Of a stretch of DNA of 64,000 nt, positions 17,411-25,216 are shown piece by piece. A model generated the notes under the pieces. The model saw only the letters and a program-made list of their open reading frames with translations. It was not told the DNA's origin and did not search any database. A program made the position numbers and the translations under genes. This stretch comes from Bacteroidota bacterium (GTDB lineage Bacteria; Bacteroidota; Bacteroidia; UBA8524): contig WBUH01000009.1 of the NCBI GenBank assembly GCA_008933805.1, positions 62,001 to 126,000 of the forward strand. Direction: 5' to 3'. Position 1 is the first letter of the stretch. Each line of letters starts with the position of its first letter.

Positions 17411-18655
17411 ATGTCGTCAAACCAAAAAGCCAATTTCTCGCTGGTCGTTTACATCAGCAGAACAAAAGCAAAGAAGAACGGAGAAGTTCCTGTTCTTATG
17501 AAAATCAACATCAACGGGGAACGCCTCGTGATGCAACTTCAACGTAGTGTGCAGCCCGATGATTGGGATGCCAAACGTTCTCGTCTCAAAGGGAGAACTG
17601 TAGAAGCTCGTGAATTCAATGAATACATCGATGCTGTTCTCACTCGTACTCGTCAGCGGTATTCCGATTTAATTACTATGCACGATGTCGTTACTCCGCC
17701 CATGGTAAGAGATGCAGTTCTCGGAGTAAACACAGCCAAGCCTAAAATGATTATTGAGATATGGGAAGAACATATCGAAGGGCTTCGTAAGTTAATCGGT
17801 AAAGAAAGTACCGTTGCTACTTGTCAGAAATACAATGCAGCAAAAAATCATTTCGCCAACTACCTCAAACAGTATTACAAGACTAGTGATGTTCCAATTA
17901 AGTCAGTAGACCATTTCATGATTACACAGTTCGCTATGTATCTGAAAACAGAAAAAGGATGCAACTACAACACTGCAACTAAATTTTTGCAGAACCTAAA
18001 ACGTATCACCTACATCTGTCTTCGTCATGGTTGGTTGCTTAAAGACCCTTTCGTTGGAATAAGTCTTATGATGAAAGAAGTAGACCGTCCCTATCTTACC
18101 GAAGATGAATTAAGAACACTCATGGAATTTACCTCCGACATTGAACGATTAATTCGAGTTAGAGATTTCTTTGTGTTCTCTTGCTACACAGGACTTGCCT
18201 ATATTGATATTTATAAGCTACGCAAAAAAGAGATTGAGAAAAATACTCAGGGATATTGGATTAAAACTAGAAGGCAAAAAACCGGAGGAAGAACAAGTGT
18301 ATTGATGTTAGAAGTTGCCATGCAGATTATTAATAAGTATGTATTACTCGATGCTTTGAAAGATGATGACCATGTTTTGCCAATCATAAGCAATCAAAAA
18401 ATGAATGCATATTTAAAAGAGCTTGCAGACCTCTGTGGAATCACAAAGAATTTATCCTTTCACGTAGCTCGTCACACTTTTGCAACTACTGTAACACTTA
18501 CGAATGGTGTGCCGATTGAGAGTGTAAGTAGAATGCTTGGACACAAGAACATTATGAGTACACAACATTACGCTCGAATTGTTGACCAAAAAGTCGGTGA
18601 CGATATGTTACGATTATCGCAGAAGATTGGACAGCGATTAACATTGGCAATGTAA
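17411..18655 (+). CDS. Tyrosine recombinase (island integrase, CTnDOT-like)
   Basis: The ATG at 17411 is preferred over the TTG three codons earlier. The 414-residue protein has an N-terminal arm-DNA-binding domain (about 1-95), a SAM-like core-binding domain (about 105-215) and a catalytic domain (about 225-400). The catalytic residues H351, R354 (HVARH), H378 (LGH) and nucleophile Y387 are present. The first catalytic Arg is replaced: the segment reads CYTGLAYIDIYKL with Ala where TGLR is usual, as reported for the CTnDOT integrase branch. It sits 270 bp from the tRNA-Ser 3' end and probably catalysed insertion of the island. Confidence 0.93.
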   Translation: MSSNQKANFSLVVYISRTKAKKNGEVPVLMKININGERLVMQLQRSVQPDDWDAKRSRLKGRTVEAREFNEYIDAVLTRTRQRYSDLITMHDVVTPPMVRDAVLGVNTAKPKMIIEIWEEHIEGLRKLIGKESTVATCQKYNAAKNHFANYLKQYYKTSDVPIKSVDHFMITQFAMYLKTEKGCNYNTATKFLQNLKRITYICLRHGWLLKDPFVGISLMMKEVDRPYLTEDELRTLMEFTSDIERLIRVRDFFVFSCYTGLAYIDIYKLRKKEIEKNTQGYWIKTRRQKTGGRTSVLMLEVAMQIINKYVLLDALKDDDHVLPIISNQKMNAYLKELADLCGITKNLSFHVARHTFATTVTLTNGVPIESVSRMLGHKNIMSTQHYARIVDQKVGDDMLRLSQKIGQRLTLAM

Positions 18656-18660
18656 ACTTA

Positions 18661-18687
18661 AAGCCCTGGAAATCCCAGGGCTTTTTT
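18661..18687 (+). terminator. Intrinsic terminator after integrase
   Basis: The perfect 9-bp stem AAGCCCTGG / CCAGGGCTT has a 5-nt loop and is followed by T residues, 5 nt after the stop. Confidence 0.85.
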
Positions 18688-18695
18688 AATAAATC

Positions 18696-18711
18696 TTTAG
18701 ACTGTTTTAGA
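18696..18711. repeat. 16-bp inverted copy of the 17149-17164 repeat
   Basis: TTTAGACTGTTTTAGA is the exact reverse complement of TCTAAAACAGTCTAAA at 17149-17164. The pair brackets the integrase gene and its terminator. Confidence 0.85.
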
Positions 18712-18713
18712 AT

Positions 18714-18935
18714 ATGGAAGACAAATTTAAAATCAAATCTTATGGCTTTGGGGAGCTCGCACAATTGTATTTCCCAAGCATATCAAAAAAAAGTGCTAGT
18801 GCACAGTTGCGCAGATGGATTAAATTAAATGACAAGGTGTTGCCAATACTTCAAAGTTTAGGTTACAAGCCTGGTAATCGTTTATTAACACCTGCTCATG
18901 TAAAAGTTATTGTGGATGAATTTGGAGAACCATAG
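18714..18935 (+). CDS. DUF4248 family small protein
   Basis: The 73-residue protein begins MEDKFKIKSYGFGELAQLYFP and has LRRWIKLN in the middle. This matches the Bacteroidota DUF4248 family, small proteins with a helix-turn-helix look that are common in mobile elements. A DNA-binding or regulatory role is plausible but unproven. It starts 26 nt after the integrase terminator, right beside the 16-bp repeat, and so belongs to the island. Confidence 0.72.
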   Translation: MEDKFKIKSYGFGELAQLYFPSISKKSASAQLRRWIKLNDKVLPILQSLGYKPGNRLLTPAHVKVIVDEFGEP

Positions 18936-19091
18936 TATATTTCCAAAAAAATGCAATTTGGCATTAAGGCTATTATTTAGTACAGATGTTAAATGCAAGA
19001 AATACAATTGAGCCTACAGTAAAACTGTCATACGAAGTAATGCGCCAGTTAATGCGTCAAATCTCTACTAGCTTGGCTTTTTTGACTTTTG

Positions 19092-19298
19092 TTAGCAACA
19101 TTTCTTGTCTTGCTGAATTGGGGGACATTTCACACTTCCGTAACTACAATAAACACAACAGTCGCCTTGTTTTGGTTTTAGAACTTGTTTGCATTTTTCA
19201 CATTCGTAAAAATATTGACAAGCGTCTGTCGGCATAGTTTCTTCTTTCTTGTGTCCGCAGTTGGGACAAGTTATTGTTGATTCTAATATGATTTCCAT
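19092..19298 (-). CDS. GDCCVxC domain-containing protein
   Basis: This 68-residue Cys-rich protein has TCPNCGH near the N terminus, YECEKCK in the middle and GDCCVYCSYGSVKCPP near the C terminus, the family signature. Some relatives carry selenocysteine in the GDCC motif; here both codons are cysteine. It lies 1 nt downstream of the merTP gene and is a regular member of Bacteroidota mercury-uptake cassettes. It may bind or hand on Hg(II), an inference from context and Cys content. Confidence 0.82.
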   Translation of the reverse strand: MEIILESTITCPNCGHKKEETMPTDACQYFYECEKCKQVLKPKQGDCCVYCSYGSVKCPPIQQDKKCC

Positions 19299-19299
19299 T

Positions 19300-19899
19300 T
19301 TAATTTTCTTTTTTGTCAGTTACAGTATATCCTGTTGAGTTTATTGCTTTCTCGATTTCAGAAATATTTGTTTTCGAGTTGTCAAATTCTACAATTGCAT
19401 TTCCATTTTCATATGAAGCGATTGAATTTATTATTCCTTTCAATTTATTTACTTCGTGATTTACAATTTCGCCACAGCTTGCACAAGTCATTCCATTAAT
19501 CGTAAATTCTACTTTTTGTATATTGGATTTGTCAACCATTATGATTTGCTTTTCTGTTTTTGGGTAGAAAATGATTGAGTAATATGGAAAAGCTAGCATT
19601 ATGATTGCAAATGCTGTTACAATTCCTAAAAATATTTTTGATTGAATAAACTTTGGTTTTTCTTCTGTTTCACAATTACACTCAATTTGCTTTTTAGGTT
19701 TTAACTTTTGATACCAAGCAAAGCCAAGAACCAAAATTGTCAGAAAGATAAAATATGGTCGGAACGGTTCAAGCCAATTGAAAGTTGAAGCAAGTCCGCT
19801 TGTGCCAGCAACAAGAGCCAATACGGGTGTGATACAACACATAGAAGCGGCAATTGCAGTAAAAAGTCCTGCACCGATTAATTTATTTTCTGGTTTCAT
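19300..19899 (-). CDS. Mercuric ion transport fusion protein MerTP
   Basis: The N-terminal MerT-like part (about residues 1-120) has three membrane helices and the vicinal cysteine pair in ASMCCITPVLAL. The C-terminal HMA domain (about 125-199) has the metal-binding motif GMTCASCG, corresponding to MerP but tethered to the membrane. A Cys pair (IECNCETEE) lies in the loop near residue 77. It would bring Hg(II) from the periplasm into the cytoplasm. Its ATG overlaps the stop of the ArsR gene by 4 nt. No mercuric reductase (merA) is seen in the window. Confidence 0.88.
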   Translation of the reverse strand: MKPENKLIGAGLFTAIAASMCCITPVLALVAGTSGLASTFNWLEPFRPYFIFLTILVLGFAWYQKLKPKKQIECNCETEEKPKFIQSKIFLGIVTAFAIIMLAFPYYSIIFYPKTEKQIIMVDKSNIQKVEFTINGMTCASCGEIVNHEVNKLKGIINSIASYENGNAIVEFDNSKTNISEIEKAINSTGYTVTDKKEN

Positions 19900-20270
19900 A
19901 TTGTTTCCAAAATTCTGTTTTCGTCAAGTATTTTGAAAAATGGTTGGAGCATTTTAGCATACTCTTTTGTCAAAGAGTAGAAAATAGTTTGTGCTTGCCT
20001 TACCGTTTCAATTAGTCCTCTATCTTTGAGTTTTCGCAGATGTTGTGAAATTGCCGAAATGGTCATGCCGAGTATGTCACTTATGTCGCAAACACAAAGT
20101 TTTTTTTCTTCATAAAGTAGAAACAGGATTTTCAGTCTCACATTATTAGCCGCCAATTCAAGTCCATTCGATAGATAGTCAAATGAATTATTCAGTTCTG
20201 AAACTCGACCTTTACAACGGTTGATTTGCTTAATGTCCGCCTGTAGTCTTATACAAGAAATTGTTTCCAT
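19896..20270 (-). CDS. ArsR/SmtB-family metalloregulator of the mer cassette
   Basis: The 124-residue winged-helix protein has the recognition region ISAISQHLRKLKDRGLIE and the ELCVCD-like segment KLCVCDISDI, whose Cys pair is the classic alpha-3N metal site of ArsR-type sensors. A further Cys pair (C6, C19) lies near the N terminus. It is the first gene of the minus-strand mer cassette and presumably represses it until Hg(II) binds. A -7 box lies 4 nt upstream of its ATG. Confidence 0.88.
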   Translation of the reverse strand: METISCIRLQADIKQINRCKGRVSELNNSFDYLSNGLELAANNVRLKILFLLYEEKKLCVCDISDILGMTISAISQHLRKLKDRGLIETVRQAQTIFYSLTKEYAKMLQPFFKILDENRILETI

Positions 20271-20274
20271 AGGG

Positions 20275-20310
20275 CAAAATTAGTCAATTTGTTTATTTAA
20301 GCAATTACTT
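20275..20310 (-). promoter_or_regulatory. Promoter and putative operator of mer cassette
   Basis: On the minus strand, TAATTTTG (20275-20282) matches TAnnTTTG and ends 4 nt before the ArsR start codon. An imperfect palindrome (AAGCAATTACTT, 20299-20310), of the style bound by ArsR proteins, lies just upstream. Confidence 0.5.
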
Positions 20311-20566
20311 TAATACAAACTTCACGAAAAATAGATTTTGTATGCCTATGTGTGTGGTTATAGCTTTTCTAATCGATACTAAATTTTGGCTAAAAAATAT
20401 ACAAATCTCTTTTGTTTAGCACTAAATACGAACTTTATAAATTTCATTAATTACCCTTTAAGATAACAATTCACCCTCATAATTTAACACTGGCCATTAT
20501 AGAGATTCACACGCCCTAAAACGCCTTTTTCCCAATTATTCATTTTAGAAGTTTGTATCCTAAACG

Positions 20567-20812
20567 ATGCAAGACTTCATGCCACATCACTCACACACTT
20601 CGATATTTACCACCGTTTCAGGTGTCGTTGGAGGCGTAGGAAAAGCTGTAACAGCGAAGCCTCTTTTAATGGCTATTACCCTTCCTGGTCTCACTACTGT
20701 TGTTTTATATGCTGCTGCATCCGCTGCTGCCGGTTATGTGGTAAAAAAGGCACTCGACAATATTTCAGCAAAGCTCAATAAGTATTTCAAAAACTTCGGA
20801 GACGATGAATAA
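20567..20812 (+). CDS. Small hypothetical membrane protein (orphan module gene 1)
   Basis: The 81-residue protein has a His-rich start (MPHHSHTS), a Gly/Ala-rich segment and one long hydrophobic helix (about residues 30-60: LLMAITLPGLTTVVLYAAAS), then a basic C-terminal tail. No family was recognised. Its 3' end overlaps the next gene by 8 nt, so three genes are translationally coupled. Such short hydrophobic proteins are found in virion and conjugation modules, but the sequence does not decide. Confidence 0.6.
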   Translation: MQDFMPHHSHTSIFTTVSGVVGGVGKAVTAKPLLMAITLPGLTTVVLYAAASAAAGYVVKKALDNISAKLNKYFKNFGDDE

Positions 20813-21305
20813 AGTATTGGGTATAGCGATAGGTGCAGGCCTTTTTTATGGTATGGTCAGACTGCTGAAAATGCAGAATGTATCTGACGTTTCTACCATG
20901 AAGATGGTCAACCCTCGCATTCACTCAATCAACCTAGGAGGTTTGACCTTCAGAACAGAAGTAGAAGTCAATAATCCCTCTCGTGATAGCATCCGCATCA
21001 CAAAGCCAGTGGTAACACTAACATCTAAAAACAAGTTCTTAACGCAATCTGATGCCGAGAATAAAGAAATCGTCATTCAGCCACTTGCCGTAACTAAGAT
21101 TGATACGATCGAACTTGAATTGTCCTGGTCAATCCTTGCCGGACTTATCAAGAACATCGTCACAAAAATACCTGCTGTAATAACTGCCTGGAAATCGGGG
21201 AATAAAAAGAACCTGGTTGCTCAGTTGGGTGTGCCCATGGAAATGTATTTCACCACCTATGTAAACGGACTGTTTTATCAGTCGCCCTCTGAAAAATTGA
21301 TTTAA
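20805..21305 (+). CDS. LEA2-like domain protein (orphan module gene 2)
   Basis: The 166-residue protein has an N-terminal hydrophobic segment (LGIAIGAGLFYGMVRLL) that could anchor it in a membrane. A beta-rich domain follows with the pattern TFRTEVEVNNPSRDSIRITKP, as in late-embryogenesis-abundant type-2 folds. Its function is unknown. It overlaps gene 1 by 8 nt and gene 3 by 1 nt. GC content and codon use look richer than in the adjacent mer cassette, suggesting a separate origin. Confidence 0.6.
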   Translation: MNKVLGIAIGAGLFYGMVRLLKMQNVSDVSTMKMVNPRIHSINLGGLTFRTEVEVNNPSRDSIRITKPVVTLTSKNKFLTQSDAENKEIVIQPLAVTKIDTIELELSWSILAGLIKNIVTKIPAVITAWKSGNKKNLVAQLGVPMEMYFTTYVNGLFYQSPSEKLI

Positions 21306-22534
21306 TGCAGGCACTATCTCACATACCAAGCAAAATTGTAACCAGTGGTTATCGCAGCATCAAAGATGGAAGCCGCTATAATCCGTATTTCCCACCACCT
21401 GATGAGCGTGACCGTGTCATCATTAATGATGGTGAGGTAACCGATACGGTTGAGTTAATGGAGAAAGTCGTTTGGAAATACCTTGACGACACCAAGCGAA
21501 TCGCTCCATTACTCAGGCGGTCTTCCACCCTTGATACTTGTAAAGCCATTTGGGAATTCATGTACTCCTATATCCAATACAAGTTGGATAAACGAGGACT
21601 TGAGCAGCTTCGCAGACCTGCAAGAAGTTGGGCTGAAAGAGCCACCGGGGTTGACTGTGACTGCATGAGCATTTTCGCTTCAAGCATCTTAACCAATCTG
21701 CAAATTCCTCACAAGTTCAGAATCACTAAGTATAGCCAGGATTCATGGCAACACGTGTACGTGATTGTGCCAATGGACGGAACCAACTACTGTGTGATTG
21801 ACGGAGTGGTTTCTGAATTCAACTATGAGAAAAAATACACCGATAAAATGGATTATACAATGAACTTAAAAGGCATAAACGTAGCCGTGCTCAGTGGTGT
21901 GTCAGGCAATGACCACTATGATGCAGTTATGGCAACATCACTGTCCGGTATTGGTTTAGGTGCAGTCACCAATCAATCAGACCTGGATAAACTCTATCAA
22001 AATATTGTAGCTACTCGTAATGCGGTAGCACAAAATCCGAATATGGTTTCAACTGTGGATGATCCACAGGCACTCCTTAAAATGTTGGACTATGCTATTC
22101 AGTATTGGTACACCGACAAGCGTGACGAAGCATTGGACATTCTAGCAAAGAATGAATCTCAACTTAATATGCGCAATGGCATAACTGCTATGAATGGTAT
22201 TGATTACGACCCGGACGAATTGGCTCTGAGTGGAATCAATGTCAAAGGCTTTTTTACCAATGTAAAGAACACCGTAAAAACTGTTGGTCAGAAAGTTGGT
22301 CAAGCTGCTAAAGTAGCTGTCAAGGCGGTTGTAAAGTATAACCCATTAAGTATTGCAGCTCGTGGCGGCTTCTTACTTGCTATGAAACTCAACTTGGGTA
22401 AAATGGCTTCAAAATTAAAATGGGCTTATGGTACACAACAACAAGCTGCTGCCAAAGGTGTCAATGCTGCTACATGGCAAAAGAGTAAAGATGCTCTTTC
22501 TACTGATATGTTGTCGTTCATAAAATCTATTTGA
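21305..22534 (+). CDS. Transglutaminase-like cysteine protease-fold protein (orphan module gene 3)
   Basis: The 409-residue protein has a papain/transglutaminase-like core at about residues 70-185. A Cys motif TGVDCDCMSIFASSIL, a His in SWQHVYVIV and an Asp in YCVIDGVV form a plausible Cys-His-Asp triad. The C-terminal part has an amphipathic or membrane-active stretch (residues about 310-375). The last dozen codons (22497-22534) are antisense to the remains of an AraC gene, so its natural C terminus may be lost or acquired at the junction. Cleavage or cross-linking of a partner is inferred only from the fold. Confidence 0.6.
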   Translation: MQALSHIPSKIVTSGYRSIKDGSRYNPYFPPPDERDRVIINDGEVTDTVELMEKVVWKYLDDTKRIAPLLRRSSTLDTCKAIWEFMYSYIQYKLDKRGLEQLRRPARSWAERATGVDCDCMSIFASSILTNLQIPHKFRITKYSQDSWQHVYVIVPMDGTNYCVIDGVVSEFNYEKKYTDKMDYTMNLKGINVAVLSGVSGNDHYDAVMATSLSGIGLGAVTNQSDLDKLYQNIVATRNAVAQNPNMVSTVDDPQALLKMLDYAIQYWYTDKRDEALDILAKNESQLNMRNGITAMNGIDYDPDELALSGINVKGFFTNVKNTVKTVGQKVGQAAKVAVKAVVKYNPLSIAARGGFLLAMKLNLGKMASKLKWAYGTQQQAAAKGVNAATWQKSKDALSTDMLSFIKSI

Positions 22535-23065
22535 GTATTTCAGCAAAAGTTCAATGTTATAAACCAAAACTTCTTGTGTGTGCTTATCTATGAGGTCTCC
22601 GATTTCGGCTTCTATGTTTGAGAAAATATGTTTAACGGTTTCTTTTTCCGCATTTGAAAGGTGCAAAGCTTCGTTGGTTCGGTATTCAAAGAATGAATAG
22701 TTTGAAATGTTTTTTGAAAGAGATGACCCCAAAAGTATATCAGGGTGAAAGTAAATACCAATACCTGAAAAATTGGTTTTTAAGTCGGAGTCAGAAATAG
22801 AAAAAACTTGATTCGGAGCCATAAAAATCAAACAGCCGTCTTGAAAATCATAGTGACTTCTACCGTACCTTACATCCTTTGGCCCGACATCTTTGATACT
22901 GATTAGGTAGAGTTCGTTTACAATATTAGACTTTGTTAATCCTTCAATTGGTTTTACTGTAGAATAATCAATAATTGAGATAAGCGGATGCCTCGGGCTT
23001 TCAAACCCAATAAACCGGTGTAAATCCGCAATCGATTTTAGTCTTATAAAAGTGTCTTTTTTCAT
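22497..23065 (-). pseudogene. AraC-family regulator, C-terminal DNA-binding domain missing
   Basis: The ATG at 23065 gives MKKDTFIRLKSIADLHRF, a typical start of Bacteroidota AraC regulators. The ligand-sensing N-terminal half follows (RHPLISIIDY, GCLIFMAPNQVFSI) up to LLLKYSNRFYERQHISRK. Relatives continue from this point into a linker and the two helix-turn-helix motifs. Here homology stops near 22495, where the frame runs into DNA antisense to the transglutaminase-like gene and reads unrelated residues. The gene is therefore a truncated remnant. It stands beside an SDR gene, its usual target. Confidence 0.8.
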
Positions 23066-23468
23066 TTCAATACGTAGAATAATTGGTCGTCCTTTCTGCT
23101 CCACCCTCAGTTAAGCATATAAGCAAGAGTAATGCGTCGTAATGTTTTCTTTAGCTTTTAAACCCTTGGCTATGGTGTTACGATTACCTCTGCCCCAATA
23201 GTTATAGTTTGTAATTTTGATTATGAACTTTAATGCGGAGGCTTTTCGTTAGCCCCCCATTTTTTATCAAACGCTATCTCATAGTAAAGTATTCATCTTA
23301 TTTGTTTTGGTGAGACAAGTTTCTTATTGATGAATCTATTTGTTAAACACTATGAGTCAAGATATCTAAAAAAGTTTGTATCTAAGCGTTTGATAAAAAC
23401 ATAAATCAAGGGATGTTAGGACATGAATTGTGTTATGATGCAAATTTGTAGTCCAAGGATGAAATCGG
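23066..23468. other. Intergenic region of 403 bp holding a MITE-like element
   Basis: There is no supported ORF. Bases 23066-23257 show nothing recognisable. Bases 23261-23399 form the inverted-repeat element listed separately. Bases 23403-23468 are AT-rich sequence before the SDR stop codon. Confidence 0.5.
23261..23399. mobile_element. 139-bp MITE-like element with 15-bp terminal inverted repeats
   Basis: TTTTTATCAAACGCT (23261-23275) and AGCGTTTGATAAAAA (23385-23399) are perfect inverted repeats. They are flanked on each side by CAT (23258-23260 and 23400-23402), a possible 3-bp target duplication. An inner inverted pair, CTCATAGT (23278-23285) and ACTATGAG (23349-23356), reinforces the fold. 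It has no coding capacity. No parental insertion sequence is in the window, so it could instead be a structured RNA or operator. Confidence 0.5.
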
Positions 23469-24305
23469 TTAGGTTAGTTTCAATTGTTTCAAGAGCATAT
23501 TATCGAATGATTTGTCTGACATTAACCTTTTCATCAAAGGAACCATCTTTGCCAGAGCACCAACCTTGTAACGTGGTTTTGGTTTTTCGGTTGTTGCAGC
23601 AGTCAGAATAACACTTACTACTTTATCCGGGGATAGAAGCGACACACTGCTTTTATCCGGATCTAAAATTGTATCCAACATATCATTGAACTTGTGTCTT
23701 AAGGTTCCATAAGGATTACCTTCTATGGCTTCAGGATAGTTGGATCTGGCATTCGCTGTAAAATCCGTTGATACACCTCCGGGTTTAATAAGAACAACAT
23801 CAATTCCAAAGAATTTCAACTCTTGTCGCATCCCATCCGAAAAACTCTCAACCGCATACTTTGAAGCATGGTATGCACTTGCTCCGGGTGAAGTAAAATC
23901 TCCGCCTACTGAACCAATATTGATGATTTTACCTGTTTTTGCTTTGCGCATTGAAGGCAAAACCATTTGTGTAACTTTTATCAACCCAAAAACATTAACG
24001 GCAAATTGATAACGAAGTTGCTCCGATGTGAGTTCTTCAACAAAGCCATTTTGCGAAAACCCTGCATTGTTAACTAGAATATCAATTTTTGGATACTTCG
24101 CATAAATCTTTTCAAAAGCCGAGTTTATACTTTCGTCATTAGAAATGTCCATGTCAAAAAGGTCAATTCCTTTTGACTTTAGTTCTTGGGATTTGGAAAT
24201 TGATCTTGAGACCGCTATTACATTGTATCCCTGTCCTCTGAATTTTAGGGCGGCCAGTTTTCCGATACCCTGAGAAGCTCCCGTAATTAAGACTGTTTTG
24301 TTCAT
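23469..24305 (-). CDS. SDR-family NAD(P)-dependent oxidoreductase
   Basis: The 278-residue classical short-chain dehydrogenase has the cofactor motif TGASQGIG (residues 8-15), NNAG near residue 89, a catalytic Ser in NIGSVGG and the active-site YHASK (Tyr and Lys near 153-157). The dinucleotide preference and substrate are not evident; Arg/Ser after the second strand (VSRSIS) suggests NADP. The neighbouring truncated AraC gene is the kind of regulator that usually controls such SDR genes. Loss of its DNA-binding half implies the control is broken. Confidence 0.88.
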   Translation of the reverse strand: MNKTVLITGASQGIGKLAALKFRGQGYNVIAVSRSISKSQELKSKGIDLFDMDISNDESINSAFEKIYAKYPKIDILVNNAGFSQNGFVEELTSEQLRYQFAVNVFGLIKVTQMVLPSMRKAKTGKIINIGSVGGDFTSPGASAYHASKYAVESFSDGMRQELKFFGIDVVLIKPGGVSTDFTANARSNYPEAIEGNPYGTLRHKFNDMLDTILDPDKSSVSLLSPDKVVSVILTAATTEKPKPRYKVGALAKMVPLMKRLMSDKSFDNMLLKQLKLT

Positions 24306-24543
24306 TTGTAGTATGTTTAAATTTTTAACAAAAGTCAGTCACTTTTAGATGCTTAAATTATACTTTATAGGGAAGTATGGATACTTTTTACGGTTTATAA
24401 ATGTTCTACAATGGTTTTCGGTTTTGCGTTGTCAAATTGCAAGTTTTGCAATCCGTTACAAAAGCAAAACCGTCGGTTTTTTGTTATTAAAAGAAAGGAA
24501 TTGTACGTTGCGTGCAGACTTTATGGGTATCTGAAATATAAGA
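24306..24543. other. Probable right boundary zone of the island
   Basis: This 238-bp AT-rich region has no ORF. It contains a perfect 9-bp inverted repeat, CGGTTTTGC (24419-24427) and GCAAAACCG (24474-24482), followed by a T-run, which could be a relic terminator. No copy of the tRNA-Ser 3' end (expected for attR) was found here. Confidence 0.4.
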
Positions 24544-25152
24544 ATGAACTTGTTTACTGATATAAATGCCGAAATGGAGAACCTGCTACCCAAAGACGGG
24601 GAGGTGAACTACTATGGTAAGGTAATGCCTTTTACTGCTGCAAATGAGTTTTTGGCATATTTATCAGAACGTATTGAATGGCGTAATGATGAAGCTGTAA
24701 TATACGGCAAACACATTGTTACCAAACGCAAAGTGGCGTGGTATGGTGATAAAGATTATGAATACAGCTACTCTAACACTACTAAACGTGCATTGCCATG
24801 GACACCCGAGTTATTAGCCCTAAAAGCCTTGGCAGAGGATAAAACAGGCGAAACCTATAACTCTTGCCTGCTCAATTTATACCACAACGGTCAAGAAGGT
24901 ATGGCCTGGCACAGCGATGCCGAAAAAGACTTGAAACGGAACGGAGCCATAGCCTCATTAAGTTTTGGTGCTGAGCGTAAGTTTTCATTCAAGCATAAAC
25001 ATACCAAAGAAACCGTTTCAGTACTTTTAGAACACGGCAGTTTGCTGGTAATGAAAGGAACTACACAAACCCACTGGCTACATCGGTTGCCTCCTACAAC
25101 ATCAGTGCATAAGCCCCGCATCAACCTCACTTTCAGAACGATAGTTGATTAA
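24544..25152 (+). CDS. AlkB-like 2-oxoglutarate/Fe(II) dioxygenase
   Basis: The 202-residue protein matches the AlkB/ALKBH2 type of DNA or RNA demethylase, which oxidatively removes alkyl groups from bases. The substrate-lid motif RKVAWYGD is followed by NLYHNGQEGMAWHSDAE with the HxD metal ligands, a distal His in THWLHRLP and the 2-oxoglutarate Arg in RINLTFR. All catalytic residues are in place. It is a single gene right after the island, with base composition like the host genes. Confidence 0.92.
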   Translation: MNLFTDINAEMENLLPKDGEVNYYGKVMPFTAANEFLAYLSERIEWRNDEAVIYGKHIVTKRKVAWYGDKDYEYSYSNTTKRALPWTPELLALKALAEDKTGETYNSCLLNLYHNGQEGMAWHSDAEKDLKRNGAIASLSFGAERKFSFKHKHTKETVSVLLEHGSLLVMKGTTQTHWLHRLPPTTSVHKPRINLTFRTIVD

Positions 25153-25216
25153 TTTTAATTATCTTATTTGTAGTGTTTTACATTCTATCGACAGATAATT
25201 TGTTGTAAAAATTTGC

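Noticed and set aside
18986-19237. Plus-strand frame of 83 codons starting MLNARNTIEPTVKLSYEV
   Set aside because: Its second half is antisense to the well-supported GDCCVxC gene and has no family resemblance. The first 35 codons could be a remnant of an older gene, but nothing supports this beyond an open frame.
19092-19298. Selenocysteine in the GDCC motif
   Set aside because: Both codons are ordinary Cys codons and no in-frame TGA occurs.
22415-22496. Extension of the AraC frame beyond the family-like part
   Set aside because: The residues after HISRK do not resemble AraC proteins and are antisense to the transglutaminase-like gene, so they were excluded from the pseudogene.
24306-24543. 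attR as a direct repeat of the tRNA-Ser 3' end
   Set aside because: No match to TCTCTCCGCCA or the AGTCTA array was found by eye here or elsewhere to the right, so the right end of the island is left open.
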